NCBI GenBank assembly: GCA_023451115.1 | Contig: JAEXFV010000022.1 | Coordinates: 1 to 50,937 of the forward strand | Length of the DNA: 50,937 bases | Origin: Bacillota bacterium | GTDB lineage: Bacteria > Bacillota > Clostridia > Christensenellales > CAG-138 | Direction: 5' to 3' | Part shown: positions 25,338 through 34,368 of the stretch, one piece after another | Numbering within the stretch: position 1 is the first letter of the stretch | Layout of the letters: each line of letters starts with the position of its first letter | The notes under the pieces: generated by a model | Database searches by the model: none | The model's input: only the letters and a program-made list of their open reading frames with translations | Told to the model about the DNA's origin: nothing | Program-made: the position numbers and the translations under genes

Positions 25338-26378
25338 TTATTCTGGGTGGGCTGCTAAAAATTCCGCTAATGCCTGCACTATTTGTTCTATATCGGAACG
25401 GGAAACATCGTGGTTGGTAACAAACCGTTGTCCTTCTTTTCCATCGTAGCCCCCAATTTTGATTCCCCGCTCCAGCATCCACGGCTGTAACTGTTCTAAA
25501 ACGGCTGTGGAGCGGCGGATAAGGCAAAATACCATGTTTATCTGCACGCTGTCCAGATCTACTTCAACACCATCCAGCTTATGCAACAATGTGGCAAGGT
25601 ATTTGGCATTATCATGGTCCTGCTGCAACCGTTTGGTCATCTCTGTCAAAGCTAAAATTCCCGCTGCAGCCAGAAAACCATTTTGCCGCATGCCTCCGCC
25701 CAGCATCTTACGGTATTTCCGTGCCCGGGCGATCACCTCTTTTGGCCCTGCCAGCACGCTGCCCACCGGCGCGCATAGCCCTTTGGACAGGCAGCAGGAG
25801 ACCGTATCACAATAACGGGTAATTTCCTTCACATCCACCCCCAGAGCAACAGCCGCGTTAAAAATCCGCGCGCCATCCAAATGCACGGCCAACCCATGCG
25901 CCTGAGCCACTTCCCAAACCTCTTTCATCACGCGCAACGGTACAATTCGCCCATTGGCCAATGCATTTTCCACACAAATCAGCGAGGTGGGCGGCTCATG
26001 AATATCCTCCGGGCGAATTGCGGTTTCGATCAGGGCAGCGTCATAAACCCCCTGTTCAAAATGCAATTGCCTAAGGTTAATCCCGGAAAGTACCGCAGCC
26101 GCTCCCACCTCATGGGAAAAGATATGGCAAGCATCGCTTACGATGGCCTCGTCTCCCCTTCGGGTGTGGGACATCAGCCCTAACTGATTGCCCATCGTGC
26201 CCGAGGTTACAAACAATGCCGCTTCTTTTCCCAGCAGCTGCGCTGCCAAATCTTCCAGGCGATTTGTTGTGGGGTCATCCTGGTAAACATCATCTCCAAC
26301 CTCTGCCAGGAACATAGCCTGCCGCATCTCTTGTGTTGGTTGGGTTACGGTATCGCTGCGTACATCAATGTATTTCAT
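25338..26378 (-). CDS. ltaE: low-specificity threonine aldolase
   Basis: This 346-residue PLP enzyme of fold type I has the family opening DVRSDTVTQPT and GDDVYQDDPTTNRLE. It also has LHLDGARIFNAA and the Schiff-base lysine Lys199 (CLSKGLCAPVGS). It cleaves threonine or allo-threonine to glycine and acetaldehyde. Its ATG overlaps the TGA of the flotillin gene (ATGA), so the two are translationally coupled. That pairing is not one expected from function. Confidence 0.9.
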   Translation of the reverse strand: MKYIDVRSDTVTQPTQEMRQAMFLAEVGDDVYQDDPTTNRLEDLAAQLLGKEAALFVTSGTMGNQLGLMSHTRRGDEAIVSDACHIFSHEVGAAAVLSGINLRQLHFEQGVYDAALIETAIRPEDIHEPPTSLICVENALANGRIVPLRVMKEVWEVAQAHGLAVHLDGARIFNAAVALGVDVKEITRYCDTVSCCLSKGLCAPVGSVLAGPKEVIARARKYRKMLGGGMRQNGFLAAAGILALTEMTKRLQQDHDNAKYLATLLHKLDGVEVDLDSVQINMVFCLIRRSTAVLEQLQPWMLERGIKIGGYDGKEGQRFVTNHDVSRSDIEQIVQALAEFLAAHPE

Positions 26379-27775
26379 GCTTCTACCCCTTCTTTCCCAT
26401 CATTTTTTTCAATCGTCAGTTCCGGATGCTTCGCCAAATAGTCCGGCAACTGCATGCCTGCCATATTAAACAGATCCTCCATGGGTGGAATGCTCTTCAT
26501 CAGCCCTGACACAAATCCCGCAGTCGTGTTTTTTCCATCCCCATTTTGCCCAGCGTCCCAAACAGTGACCTTATCAATTTTCAAATTCTTTATTGCATCT
26601 ACCTGAACCCGCATCAGGTCTTCCATCTTATCCGCAAGCATTAGGCGCAAAGCATCCGATGGGCTGCCTGCAGCCTGTACCACCTGGGCAAATCCCTGTG
26701 CCTGCTTGGTGAGGATTTCCTGCATACCGCGTGCTTCCGCCTCCATCTTCATATAAATGGCGTCTGCCTCTCCCCGGGCTTTCCTGCGGATTTGCTCGGC
26801 CTGCGCTTCCGCTTCCAGCTCCATTTCTCTTTTTTTAATCTCTGCCTTTACGATCACATCCGCTTCCAAAGTAGCTTTTTCCCTGGTAGCGCGCTCCTGT
26901 TCCGCCTGCCGTTCTGCGGTGTAAGACTCTTCCAAAGCTTTCGCGCCCTGTACCTTTTCCGCTGCGGTAGCGATACGCAGCGCTTCGGCCTCCTGTTCGC
27001 GTAAAGTTGCATTGGAACGGGCAATTTCCACTTTCGCTTTGTTTTCCCCCTGAATTGCTGTGGAATTGGCCTGCGCCACCTGGATACGCTGATCCATCCG
27101 TGCATTGGCTTCGCCAATCGCACCATCGCGCTCTTTTTCCGCTACGGACTTTTTCGCATCGTTAATTGCCTTGGCTGCCGCTTCCCGCCCAAGGGCAGTA
27201 ATATACCCCGATTCGTCACTGATGTCCGTGACGTTCACGTTAATGAGGCGCAAACCAATTTTTTTCAATTCTGTTTCCACGTTGCGGGAAACCTGATCCA
27301 GAAACTTATCCCGGTCAGTATTGATTTCTTCAATATCCATGGTCGCAATGACCAGGCGCAGCTGCCCAAAGATGATATCCTTTGCCAGTTCCTGAATGGT
27401 TCCCAGGCTTAAGCCGAGCAAACGCTCCGCAGCGTTTTGCATAATGTTTTGCTCCGTGGAAATGCCCACAGTAAATCTAGAGGGCACGTCAATACGGATG
27501 TTTTGCCGGGACAGCGCGCTGGTTAAATCCACTTGAATTGAAATCGGCGTCAAATCCAAATATTCGTGTGCTTGTATCAGGGGCCAAATAAAGGCTGCAC
27601 CGCCGTGGATACACTTGGAAGACTTGCTGCTTCCATCGTGGTTACGCCCCACTTTACCATAAATGACCATTACCTTATCCGACGGGCATTTGCGGTAACG
27701 GGACAACAACAGAATAATCAGCGAAACCACCAACACTACCACTACAACAATTGTAATCAAGCCCTCCATAATCAT
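26375..27775 (-). CDS. floT: flotillin-like SPFH membrane protein
   Basis: This 466-residue protein has an N-terminal membrane anchor (residues about 5-27) and an SPFH domain (about 30-200). A long Ala/Glu-rich coiled coil follows (about 200-370, many EAEA repeats). The C-terminal end is of flotillin type. ATG 27769 is the better start, since the ATG at 27775 abuts GAGGAGG. Flotillins organise ordered membrane patches. The preceding gene encodes NfeD, the usual partner. Confidence 0.9.
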   Translation of the reverse strand: MIMEGLITIVVVVVLVVSLIILLLSRYRKCPSDKVMVIYGKVGRNHDGSSKSSKCIHGGAAFIWPLIQAHEYLDLTPISIQVDLTSALSRQNIRIDVPSRFTVGISTEQNIMQNAAERLLGLSLGTIQELAKDIIFGQLRLVIATMDIEEINTDRDKFLDQVSRNVETELKKIGLRLINVNVTDISDESGYITALGREAAAKAINDAKKSVAEKERDGAIGEANARMDQRIQVAQANSTAIQGENKAKVEIARSNATLREQEAEALRIATAAEKVQGAKALEESYTAERQAEQERATREKATLEADVIVKAEIKKREMELEAEAQAEQIRRKARGEADAIYMKMEAEARGMQEILTKQAQGFAQVVQAAGSPSDALRLMLADKMEDLMRVQVDAIKNLKIDKVTVWDAGQNGDGKNTTAGFVSGLMKSIPPMEDLFNMAGMQLPDYLAKHPELTIEKNDGKEGVEA

Positions 27776-27817
27776 CCTCCTCGTTTTTGTGCTTTTATAA
27801 CAGTAAAGTGTTACATT

Positions 27818-28471
27818 CTATTTCGGCTGTACAATCAGAGTGTTTTTACCGGATACCCCCACTACTGTCACCTCCGCCCCGGTGCGAATGGGCTCGTGAT
27901 AATCCGATACTGCTTCAAACTCCGACCATTGCTCCTGTACAACCACATTTACCTTCCCCTTCCCTTCCCGTTTTGGGGGAACTGTCAAATAAACGGAGCC
28001 AGCACAGCCAACTGCATTGCGGATATCCATGGTGCCATCCTCCTGCAGCCTTAAGAAAAGTTTGAGAATGGCTGCCATCAGCAACATAGATAACATTCCT
28101 AGCAATAACGCCAAGAAGACTGCCCAGCCCGGCGCCATGCCACTGCGCAGCATGGTAAGCCCGGACCAACCAAATACCGTAAAAAATGCAATAAATCCCC
28201 GCACTGTAAACAGGCGCAAACCTGCATCCCCATCCAGAACAGCCTCTGTTTCCGGTAAATCAGCGTCCAGGTCTTCTCCTGGCAGATCCACTGCATCCAG
28301 ATCTCCATCCGGTGCTTCTACCTCTCCGTTGAGTGATCCATCCGCCACCCCATGATTGCCTAATCCAATAAGCAATAGGATCGTTTGAATCACCAATACA
28401 GCCGTAGAAGGGATGGCGATATACGCAAAAATCCGCTCTAACGTGCTCAACGCTTCCCACCAAGCAAGCAT
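27818..28471 (-). CDS. NfeD-like membrane protein
   Basis: The 217-residue protein has one membrane segment near residues 15-37, an acidic Asp/Glu/Pro/Gly loop (about 45-85) and further membrane segments at about 90-140. A C-terminal OB-fold NfeD domain ends GAEVTVVGVSGKNTLIVQPK. NfeD proteins sit beside flotillin genes across bacteria and are thought to help flotillin assembly. The flotillin gene follows after 42 bases. Confidence 0.85.
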   Translation of the reverse strand: MLAWWEALSTLERIFAYIAIPSTAVLVIQTILLLIGLGNHGVADGSLNGEVEAPDGDLDAVDLPGEDLDADLPETEAVLDGDAGLRLFTVRGFIAFFTVFGWSGLTMLRSGMAPGWAVFLALLLGMLSMLLMAAILKLFLRLQEDGTMDIRNAVGCAGSVYLTVPPKREGKGKVNVVVQEQWSEFEAVSDYHEPIRTGAEVTVVGVSGKNTLIVQPK

Positions 28472-28494
28472 ACGGTCACTCTCCTCCTAGTTAT

Positions 28495-29058
28495 TCATGT
28501 GTCCAAGCTCTTGAATTGTTGTAAAGCCCTATGCTTCCATAAGCCGGATTGATAGGCGGTAAGCATGATCGTCAACGCCTTTTCCAGCCTCCTTTTTGCT
28601 CCAGCAAAAGGAGATCGATACCCATGTAAAAGATGTTCAATGGCTTTTTCAGCGCTGCAGGCATAGCCTTGATCTGGCGTTTGTTGCCATACTATTACGG
28701 ACATGGCAAACCATTCGTACAGCGCGGTGTCGGATAAATACCCAGGATCATTTGGGCTTAAAAAAGCGTTACAATACCGTATCAGCTCTAACACTGCCTC
28801 AATTTGCAAAACGTCTTTTAAAGCATTGATGAGAATAATCCGGCACAATTGCTCTTTTGAATATTTTTTATTTTCCGGCGGGGTCAGAAAGCCCCGCTTC
28901 ACCCAGTTTTGTATGGTATATGGCGCAAGCCCGGTAATTTCTGCCACCTGTGAGAGCACCAGCCCTCCGGGGATAAACATGGGGGTGAAAATTTGCTCTA
29001 CCGCGCTGATATTGGCCAATTCTGTTTCAATAGTCGTACCTGGTAACATTGCCAGCAT
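28495..29058 (-). CDS. DUF1836 transcriptional regulator
   Basis: The protein has about 187 residues from ATG 29058, which is placed well behind AAAGGTGG. GTG starts lie 9-12 bases upstream. A MerR-like helix-turn-helix is visible (VAEITGLAPYTIQNWVKRGFLTPPENKKYSKEQLCRIILINAL), typical of DUF1836. The C-terminal half is helical and unassigned. A perfect palindrome at 29089-29106 lies just ahead of the gene and could be its own operator. The same 14-base motif recurs before adhE. Confidence 0.75.
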   Translation of the reverse strand: MLAMLPGTTIETELANISAVEQIFTPMFIPGGLVLSQVAEITGLAPYTIQNWVKRGFLTPPENKKYSKEQLCRIILINALKDVLQIEAVLELIRYCNAFLSPNDPGYLSDTALYEWFAMSVIVWQQTPDQGYACSAEKAIEHLLHGYRSPFAGAKRRLEKALTIMLTAYQSGLWKHRALQQFKSLDT

Positions 29059-29088
29059 AGCGGACACCACCTTTGTTATTATGATTTT

Positions 29089-29106
29089 ATCACATGGTCA
29101 TGTGAT
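29089..29106. promoter_or_regulatory. palindromic operator between DUF1836 gene and ylmC
   Basis: ATCACATGGTCATGTGAT is an 18-base inverted repeat with 8-bp arms and a 2-base centre. It lies between two divergent genes, about 30 bases from the DUF1836 start. The longer string ATTTTATCACATGG (29084-29097) is repeated exactly at 30848-30861 in front of adhE. Confidence 0.55.
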
Positions 29107-29210
29107 TGTAAATGAAGTTTATATGATTTATAAATTCTAATGGGTTTTCATAAAGTCGTCCTGCACAATCAAAGTTTTGCATATCTTTCACTATAAGGGA
29201 GGTGGCAAAA

Positions 29211-29453
29211 ATGGCTTGCACCACATTTTGCGAGTTGCGGCGCAAAGAAGTCATCAACATTTGTGACGGAGCCCGCTTAGGAACCATCTGTGATTTGGAA
29301 TTAGACGATTGCGATGGCCGCATTTGCTCCATTATCGTGCCCGGACCCAGCAAGCTCTGGGGGATTGTGCGCAGCAATGAAGAACTGGTCATTCCTTATT
29401 GCCATATCAAAAAAATAGGGGATGATGTTATACTGGTTGAGATTTCCCCATGA
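29211..29453 (+). CDS. YlmC/YmxH-family PRC-barrel protein
   Basis: The 80-residue protein starts at ATG 29211 after GGGAGGTGG. A GTG 9 bases earlier is inside the ribosome site. The family pattern is clear: FCELRRKEVINICDGARLGTICDLELD and the end IPYCHIKKIGDDVILVEI. These PRC-barrel proteins are linked to sporulation in Clostridia and Bacilli. It is followed by nrdR and pgeF, a neighbourhood known in Firmicutes. Confidence 0.88.
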   Translation: MACTTFCELRRKEVINICDGARLGTICDLELDDCDGRICSIIVPGPSKLWGIVRSNEELVIPYCHIKKIGDDVILVEISP

Positions 29454-29513
29454 TTGCGAAAAATTCCAATATTGTGGTATACTAGAGAAAAATAGGTACT
29501 GAGAGGGCCTGCT

Positions 29514-29981
29514 ATGAAATGCCGCTAATGCAACTGCACAGACAGTAAAGTAATCGACAGCCGCCCTACGGACGATGGCTCCGCCATCCGCCGTCGGCGG
29601 GAATGCATAGGGTGCGGCAAGCGCTTCACCACCTATGAAAAAATAGAAGAACTGCCCATCATGGTTGTTAAAAAAGACGGCCGCCGGGAGCCTTTCGACA
29701 GCGAAAAAATTCTGGCGGGCGTACGCCATGCCTGCCAAAAAAGGCCAATATCCAGCCTTGACCAGGACAAGCTGGTGAACGATGTCGTACGAGAGGTTTT
29801 TAATACCCTGGAGCAGGAAATCCCCAGCGCACAGATTGGCGAAATGGTAATGCAACGTTTAAAAGACCTGGATGAAGTCGCTTATGTACGGTTTGCATCC
29901 GTTTATCGCCAGTTTAAAGATATCAATACTTTTAAAAAAGAACTGGAACTTTTAATGCAGGAGAATAAGCGTGAGCCATGA
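29514..29981 (+). pseudogene. nrdR: NrdR ribonucleotide reductase repressor with in-frame TAA
   Basis: From ATG 29514 the frame reads MKCR, then TAA (29526-29528), then CNCTDSKVIDSRPTDDGSAIRRRREC, IGCGKRFTTYEKIEELP and the full ATP-cone domain to 29981. The expected zinc-ribbon sequence is MKCPYC, so the stop replaces the Tyr codon and Arg (CGC) replaces Pro (CCx). All else is intact, 155 codons as in normal NrdR. Translation could restart at ATG 29661, but that product would lack the DNA-binding ribbon. Recent mutation or a sequencing error are the simplest readings. Confidence 0.85.
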
Positions 29982-30828
29982 TTTTGAAAATGCCTGGGGA
30001 AAGATCTCCCGAGGCTGTTCCTATATTGAGCAGAGCGGTGTGGGATGGTTTTCCCTCCCCGCTTTTTCAGCAGCCGGTTTTGTGCAGCACGGTCTTACCG
30101 CCCGCATTGGCGGTGTAAGCCAGGGAGGGTACGCTTCTTTAAATTTAAGTTTCACCCGCCCAGATGAACCACGGGAAAATGTGATGGAAAACCACCGCAT
30201 TTTTGCCAAAGCTGCCGGTATTCCCTGGGACAGCATGGTAATGGATCGTTTTGAACATGGTACTACCGTGTTGCAGGTGGATCGCAGCAATAAGGGCATG
30301 GGATATCTGCGACCTTCCCTTCCCTCCTGTGATGGATTGATCACAGATGACCCTGCCATAACTTTAATCACCGGACATGCGGACTGCTTGCCGCTTTTTT
30401 TTGCAGATCCAGTACGCCGCTGCATTGGCCTTGCCCATGCAGGTTGGAAAGGGACGCTGGGTAAAATCGGATGGCATACCATACGCATGATGCAAGAGCG
30501 TTTTGGCAGCGATCCCATGAATATTTTGGCTGGTGTAGGGCCCTGTATCTGCCAGGATTGTTTTGAAGTAGATGCTGATTTAGGCCAGCAATTCGCTGAC
30601 ACTTTTACTGGGGTTCCATGCGTAGCGCCAGGAAAGCCGGGGAAAGCGCAGGTGGATCTGCCCATGGCCGCAGCCGCACAATTTTTGGAAGCTGGCGTGC
30701 TGCCGGAACATATTTCCCTTTCCGGCATTTGCACCTTTGAAGAGCCGGAACGCCTCTATTCCCACCGCCGGGATCAAGGGAACACAGGCGGAATGGCCGC
30801 TTTTTTATCACTATCGGGTTGCAATTAA
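29971..30828 (+). CDS. pgeF: PgeF/YfiH-family multicopper-type purine nucleoside phosphorylase
   Basis: The 285-residue protein starts at GTG 29971 inside the end of nrdR. The family signature residues are seen: HGLTARIGGVSQGGYASLNLSF, TGHADCLPLFFADP (His and Cys ligands), AHAGWKGTLGKI and GVGPCICQDCFEV. Members act on purine nucleosides (adenosine deaminase and phosphorylase activity) and also influence peptidoglycan fidelity. The Cys and His of the active site are all present. Confidence 0.9.
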   Translation: MSHDFENAWGKISRGCSYIEQSGVGWFSLPAFSAAGFVQHGLTARIGGVSQGGYASLNLSFTRPDEPRENVMENHRIFAKAAGIPWDSMVMDRFEHGTTVLQVDRSNKGMGYLRPSLPSCDGLITDDPAITLITGHADCLPLFFADPVRRCIGLAHAGWKGTLGKIGWHTIRMMQERFGSDPMNILAGVGPCICQDCFEVDADLGQQFADTFTGVPCVAPGKPGKAQVDLPMAAAAQFLEAGVLPEHISLSGICTFEEPERLYSHRRDQGNTGGMAAFLSLSGCN

Positions 30829-30847
30829 TTACCATATTATTCCATGT

Positions 30848-30861
30848 ATTTTATCACATGG
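30848..30861 (+). promoter_or_regulatory. 14-base motif shared with DUF1836 promoter
   Basis: ATTTTATCACATGG is identical to 29084-29097. Here it sits in a looser inverted repeat, CCATG-N10-CATGG (30842-30861). It is about 40 bases ahead of the Rex-type box of adhE. It may be a second binding site for the DUF1836 regulator. Confidence 0.4.
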
Positions 30862-30899
30862 CAATATTCCAATTGGATATTTCCAATAAGTATTTTAGA

Positions 30900-30917
30900 T
30901 TGTTAAAATATTAACAG
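30900..30917 (+). promoter_or_regulatory. Rex (redox repressor) box before adhE
   Basis: TTGTTAAAATATTAACAG fits the clostridial Rex operator TTGTTAA-N4-TTAACAA with one change at the last base. It lies 63 bases before the adhE start. Rex releases such sites when NADH rises and so induces NADH-consuming fermentation enzymes such as AdhE. Confidence 0.75.
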
Positions 30918-30979
30918 AACAAGGTTCCACATATGGAAATTGTAAAATGGTCTCCAACATTTTTTAGGAGGATAAGGAT

Positions 30980-33607
30980 ATGGCAACAAAGAAACGTACC
31001 CCCATCACCGATATTCCCAGCCTGGAGGCGGCGCTCAGTCGGCTCAAATCAGCGCAGCGGGCATACGCTACTTTCAGCCAGGAACAGGTGGATAAAATCT
31101 TCCTGGCCGCAGCAACTGCTGCCAATAAGGCCCGCATACCTTTGGCGCAGGCTGCTGTAAAGGAAACCGGAATGGGCATTGTAGAGGATAAGGTCATCAA
31201 AAACCACTATGCCTCAGAGTACATTTATAATGCTTACAAAAACACCAAAACTTGTGGCATATTAGAAGAAGATGCTTCTGCGGGTATCAAAAAAATTGCG
31301 GAGCCCCTTGGTGTAATTGCAGCAGTCATCCCTACTACGAACCCCACCTCTACCGCTATCTTTAAAACCCTGCTGGCGCTGAAAACCCGAAACGCCATTA
31401 TCATCAGCCCCCATCCACGGGCAAAGGAATGCACCGTTGCCGCGGCACAGCTGGTATTACAAGCCGCGGTAGCTGCCGGCGCTCCTGAAGGAATTATAGA
31501 TTGGATAGACGCTCCTTCCCTGGAGTTGAGCAATGCTGTGATGAAAAGTGCAGACATCATCCTGGCCACAGGCGGCCCGGGCATGGTAAAGGCGGCCTAT
31601 TCTTCCGGCAAGCCTGCCATCGGCGTAGGTGCAGGCAATGTGCCTGCGATCATCGATGAGAGCGCGGATATTTTGCTGGCCGTTAACTCCATTATCCATT
31701 CAAAAACGTTTGATAACGGCATGATCTGTGCTTCCGAGCAATCCGTAATCGTGCTGGAGCCGGTTTACCAGGCTGTAAAAGCGGAATTTAGTAAGCGGGG
31801 CTGCTACTTTCTCAACCCCTTTGAGACGGAAAAAGTGCGCAAAACCATTATAATCAATGGTGCGCTCAATGCAAAAATCGTAGGCCAGTCCGCTTTCCAT
31901 ATCGCAGAGTTAGCCGGCGTATCTGTACCGGAGAGCACTAAAATCCTCATTGGCGAAGTGGAGAGCGTGGACATCTCGGAAGAGTTTGCCCATGAGAAAC
32001 TTTCTCCTGTGCTGGCAATGTACCGGGCCAAAAATTTTGAGGACGCTTTATCAAAAGCGGAGCAGCTGATCGCAGACGGCGGTTATGGCCATACCGCCTC
32101 CATCTATCTTAACGCCGTTACCCAGCAGGATAAACTGAACGCCTTTAGCGCCAGAATGAAGACTTGCCGTATTGTCGTGAACACCCCCTCCTCCCATGGC
32201 GGCATTGGCGATCTGTATAACTTCCGTCTGCCCCCGTCCCTGACGCTGGGCTGCGGCTCTTGGGGCGGCAACTCCATCTCGGAAAACGTAGGCGTGAAGC
32301 ATCTGCTCAATATTAAAACCGTTGCGGAAAGGAGAGAAAATATGCTCTGGTTCAGGACTCCCGGTAAGGTCTATCTGAAGAAAGGTTGCCTGCCCGTGGC
32401 GCTGGATGAGTTGAAACATGTGCTGGGCCGTAAACGGGCGTTTATCGTCACAGACTCTTTCCTCTACAACAACGGCTATACCAAGCCCGTCACAGATAAG
32501 TTAGATGAAATGGGAATTGTGCATACCACCTTCTTCCAGGTAGCACCAGACCCCACTTTGGCTTGTGCCCGGGAAGGCGCCGCAGCGATGGAAGCGTTCC
32601 GCCCGGATTGCATCATTGCGGTAGGCGGTGGCAGTGCAATGGATGCAGGCAAAATCATGTGGGTGCTCTATGAACACCCAGACGCGGACTTTATGGACAT
32701 GGCCATGCGTTTTTCCGATATCCGCAAGCGTATTTACACCTTCCCGAAGATGGGAGAAAAGGCTTATTTTATCGCGGTTCCTACCTCTGCAGGCACTGGC
32801 TCCGAGGTTACACCTTTCGCCGTCATCACGGATGAAACCTCCGGGGTAAAATATCCCCTGGCGGACTACGAACTGCTGCCCAATATGGCCATTGTGGATG
32901 CGGATTTGATGATGAATATGCCCAAAGGCCTCACCTCCGCCTCCGGTATCGACGCATTGACCCATGCTTTGGAAGCCTATGCCGCCATGCTGGCCACAGA
33001 CTATACCGATGGGCTGGCGCTGAAAGCCATCCGTACAATATTTGACTACCTGCCCAGGGCTTACGAGAATGGCGCCCAGGATCCTGCTGCTCGGGAAAAA
33101 ATGGCCAATGCTTCCACCATGGCAGGCATGGCGTTTGCCAACGCTTTCCTTGGGGTATGCCACTCTATGGCGCACAAATTGGGCGCATTCCATCATCTGC
33201 CTCATGGTGTTGCAAATGCCCTGATGATTGAAGAAGTGTTGCGCTTTAATGCAGCGGAAGTCCCCACTAAGATGGGCACTTTCCCTCAATATGATCACCC
33301 TCACACCTTGGCCCGGTATGCGGAAATTGCAGATTTCCTCAAATTACCCGGCAAAACCGATGAGGATAAGCTGGAAAGCCTGATCAAAGAAATTAGGACA
33401 TTGAAGAAGGCCATCGGCATTCAAAACAGCATCAAGGAATATGGCATTGGGGAAGAAGCATTCCTATCCACGTTGGATGAGATGGTAGAGCAGGCCTTTG
33501 ACGACCAGTGCACTGGCGCAAACCCGCGGTATCCCTTGATGAGCGAAATCAGGCAAATGTACCTTAACGCATATTACGGCAATGAAAAGGAGAGGGTGAA
33601 CGTATGA
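30980..33607 (+). CDS. adhE: bifunctional acetaldehyde-CoA/alcohol dehydrogenase
   Basis: The 875-residue protein follows TTAGGAGGAT. Residues about 1-440 form the aldehyde dehydrogenase domain, with catalytic Cys250 (GMICASEQ) and the linker GCGSWGGNSISENVGVKHL. Residues about 450-875 form the iron-dependent alcohol dehydrogenase (VGGGSAMDAGKIMW, DALTHALEAY, HSMAHKLGAFHHLPHG with the metal His residues). It reduces acetyl-CoA to ethanol with two NADH and usually forms long helical filaments (spirosomes). The Rex-type box upstream explains redox control. The stop overlaps the next gene (ATGA). Confidence 0.97.
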   Translation: MATKKRTPITDIPSLEAALSRLKSAQRAYATFSQEQVDKIFLAAATAANKARIPLAQAAVKETGMGIVEDKVIKNHYASEYIYNAYKNTKTCGILEEDASAGIKKIAEPLGVIAAVIPTTNPTSTAIFKTLLALKTRNAIIISPHPRAKECTVAAAQLVLQAAVAAGAPEGIIDWIDAPSLELSNAVMKSADIILATGGPGMVKAAYSSGKPAIGVGAGNVPAIIDESADILLAVNSIIHSKTFDNGMICASEQSVIVLEPVYQAVKAEFSKRGCYFLNPFETEKVRKTIIINGALNAKIVGQSAFHIAELAGVSVPESTKILIGEVESVDISEEFAHEKLSPVLAMYRAKNFEDALSKAEQLIADGGYGHTASIYLNAVTQQDKLNAFSARMKTCRIVVNTPSSHGGIGDLYNFRLPPSLTLGCGSWGGNSISENVGVKHLLNIKTVAERRENMLWFRTPGKVYLKKGCLPVALDELKHVLGRKRAFIVTDSFLYNNGYTKPVTDKLDEMGIVHTTFFQVAPDPTLACAREGAAAMEAFRPDCIIAVGGGSAMDAGKIMWVLYEHPDADFMDMAMRFSDIRKRIYTFPKMGEKAYFIAVPTSAGTGSEVTPFAVITDETSGVKYPLADYELLPNMAIVDADLMMNMPKGLTSASGIDALTHALEAYAAMLATDYTDGLALKAIRTIFDYLPRAYENGAQDPAAREKMANASTMAGMAFANAFLGVCHSMAHKLGAFHHLPHGVANALMIEEVLRFNAAEVPTKMGTFPQYDHPHTLARYAEIADFLKLPGKTDEDKLESLIKEIRTLKKAIGIQNSIKEYGIGEEAFLSTLDEMVEQAFDDQCTGANPRYPLMSEIRQMYLNAYYGNEKERVNV

Positions 33608-34353
33608 ACCTGGAGAAAATAATCGCCGTACGTACGGCAAAAACCGTATACCGGGATGACGACTTGGCGATCAAGGTATTCAACGAAGATTACTCCAAGG
33701 CAGATGTGCTCAACGAAGCATTAAACCAGGCCCGGGTAGAAGAAACCGGTCTGGCCGTCCCTCCCATATTGGAAGTGACTAAAGTTGGCACCAAATGGGC
33801 CATTGTGACCCAGTTTATTGCAGGAAAAACCTTGGCGCAATTAATGGCGGAACACCCTGCTGAACGCAATGCTTATATGGAGCGTTTTGTGACGTTGCAA
33901 ATGAGCGTGCATAAAAAAACGGCGCCTTTGCTCAATCCTCTCAAGGAAAAAATGCATCGCAAGATTTCACAGACCGGCTTGGATGCTACTACCCGTTATG
34001 AGCTGAACGTCCGTCTTGAGGCTATGCCCACCCATACCAAGGTTTGTCATGGAGATTTTAATCCCAGCAACGTTATCGTAGCGGAGGACGGTCTGGATTA
34101 TATTCTGGATTGGGCCCACGCCACCCAGGGCAATGCTAGTGCGGATGCCGCCCGCACCTATCTGTTGTTCTGGCTGGCGGGCGATATGAAGGGAGCGGAC
34201 CTGTATTTGGATCTGTTCTGCAAACTAAGCGATACGCCTAAGCAGTATGTGCAAAAATGGCTCCCTATTGTGGCTGCATCTCAGCTGGTAAAGAGCAACC
34301 CGAAAGAACGGGAATTTTTGCTCAACTGGGTCAATGTTGTAGAATATCAATAA
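33604..34353 (+). CDS. APH/choline-kinase-fold phosphotransferase coupled to AdhE
   Basis: This is a 249-residue kinase-like protein. The N-lobe has DLAIKVFNEDY with the ATP-binding Lys. The catalytic loop is VCHGDFNPSNVIV and the metal motif is ILDWAHATQGN. All catalytic residues are in place, so it should be active. The substrate is unknown: related proteins phosphorylate sugars, choline, aminoglycosides or proteins. Its ATG overlaps the adhE stop, so it is made in step with AdhE. A role in ethanol metabolism or AdhE control is an inference from this position only. Confidence 0.8.
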   Translation: MNLEKIIAVRTAKTVYRDDDLAIKVFNEDYSKADVLNEALNQARVEETGLAVPPILEVTKVGTKWAIVTQFIAGKTLAQLMAEHPAERNAYMERFVTLQMSVHKKTAPLLNPLKEKMHRKISQTGLDATTRYELNVRLEAMPTHTKVCHGDFNPSNVIVAEDGLDYILDWAHATQGNASADAARTYLLFWLAGDMKGADLYLDLFCKLSDTPKQYVQKWLPIVAASQLVKSNPKEREFLLNWVNVVEYQ

Positions 34354-34368
34354 GGGAGGAACTGCTTT

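Noticed and set aside
29526..29528. recoded stop (selenocysteine or pyrrolysine) in nrdR
   Set aside because: The codon is TAA, not TGA or TAG. It stands at a Tyr position, and many genes here use TAA as a normal stop.
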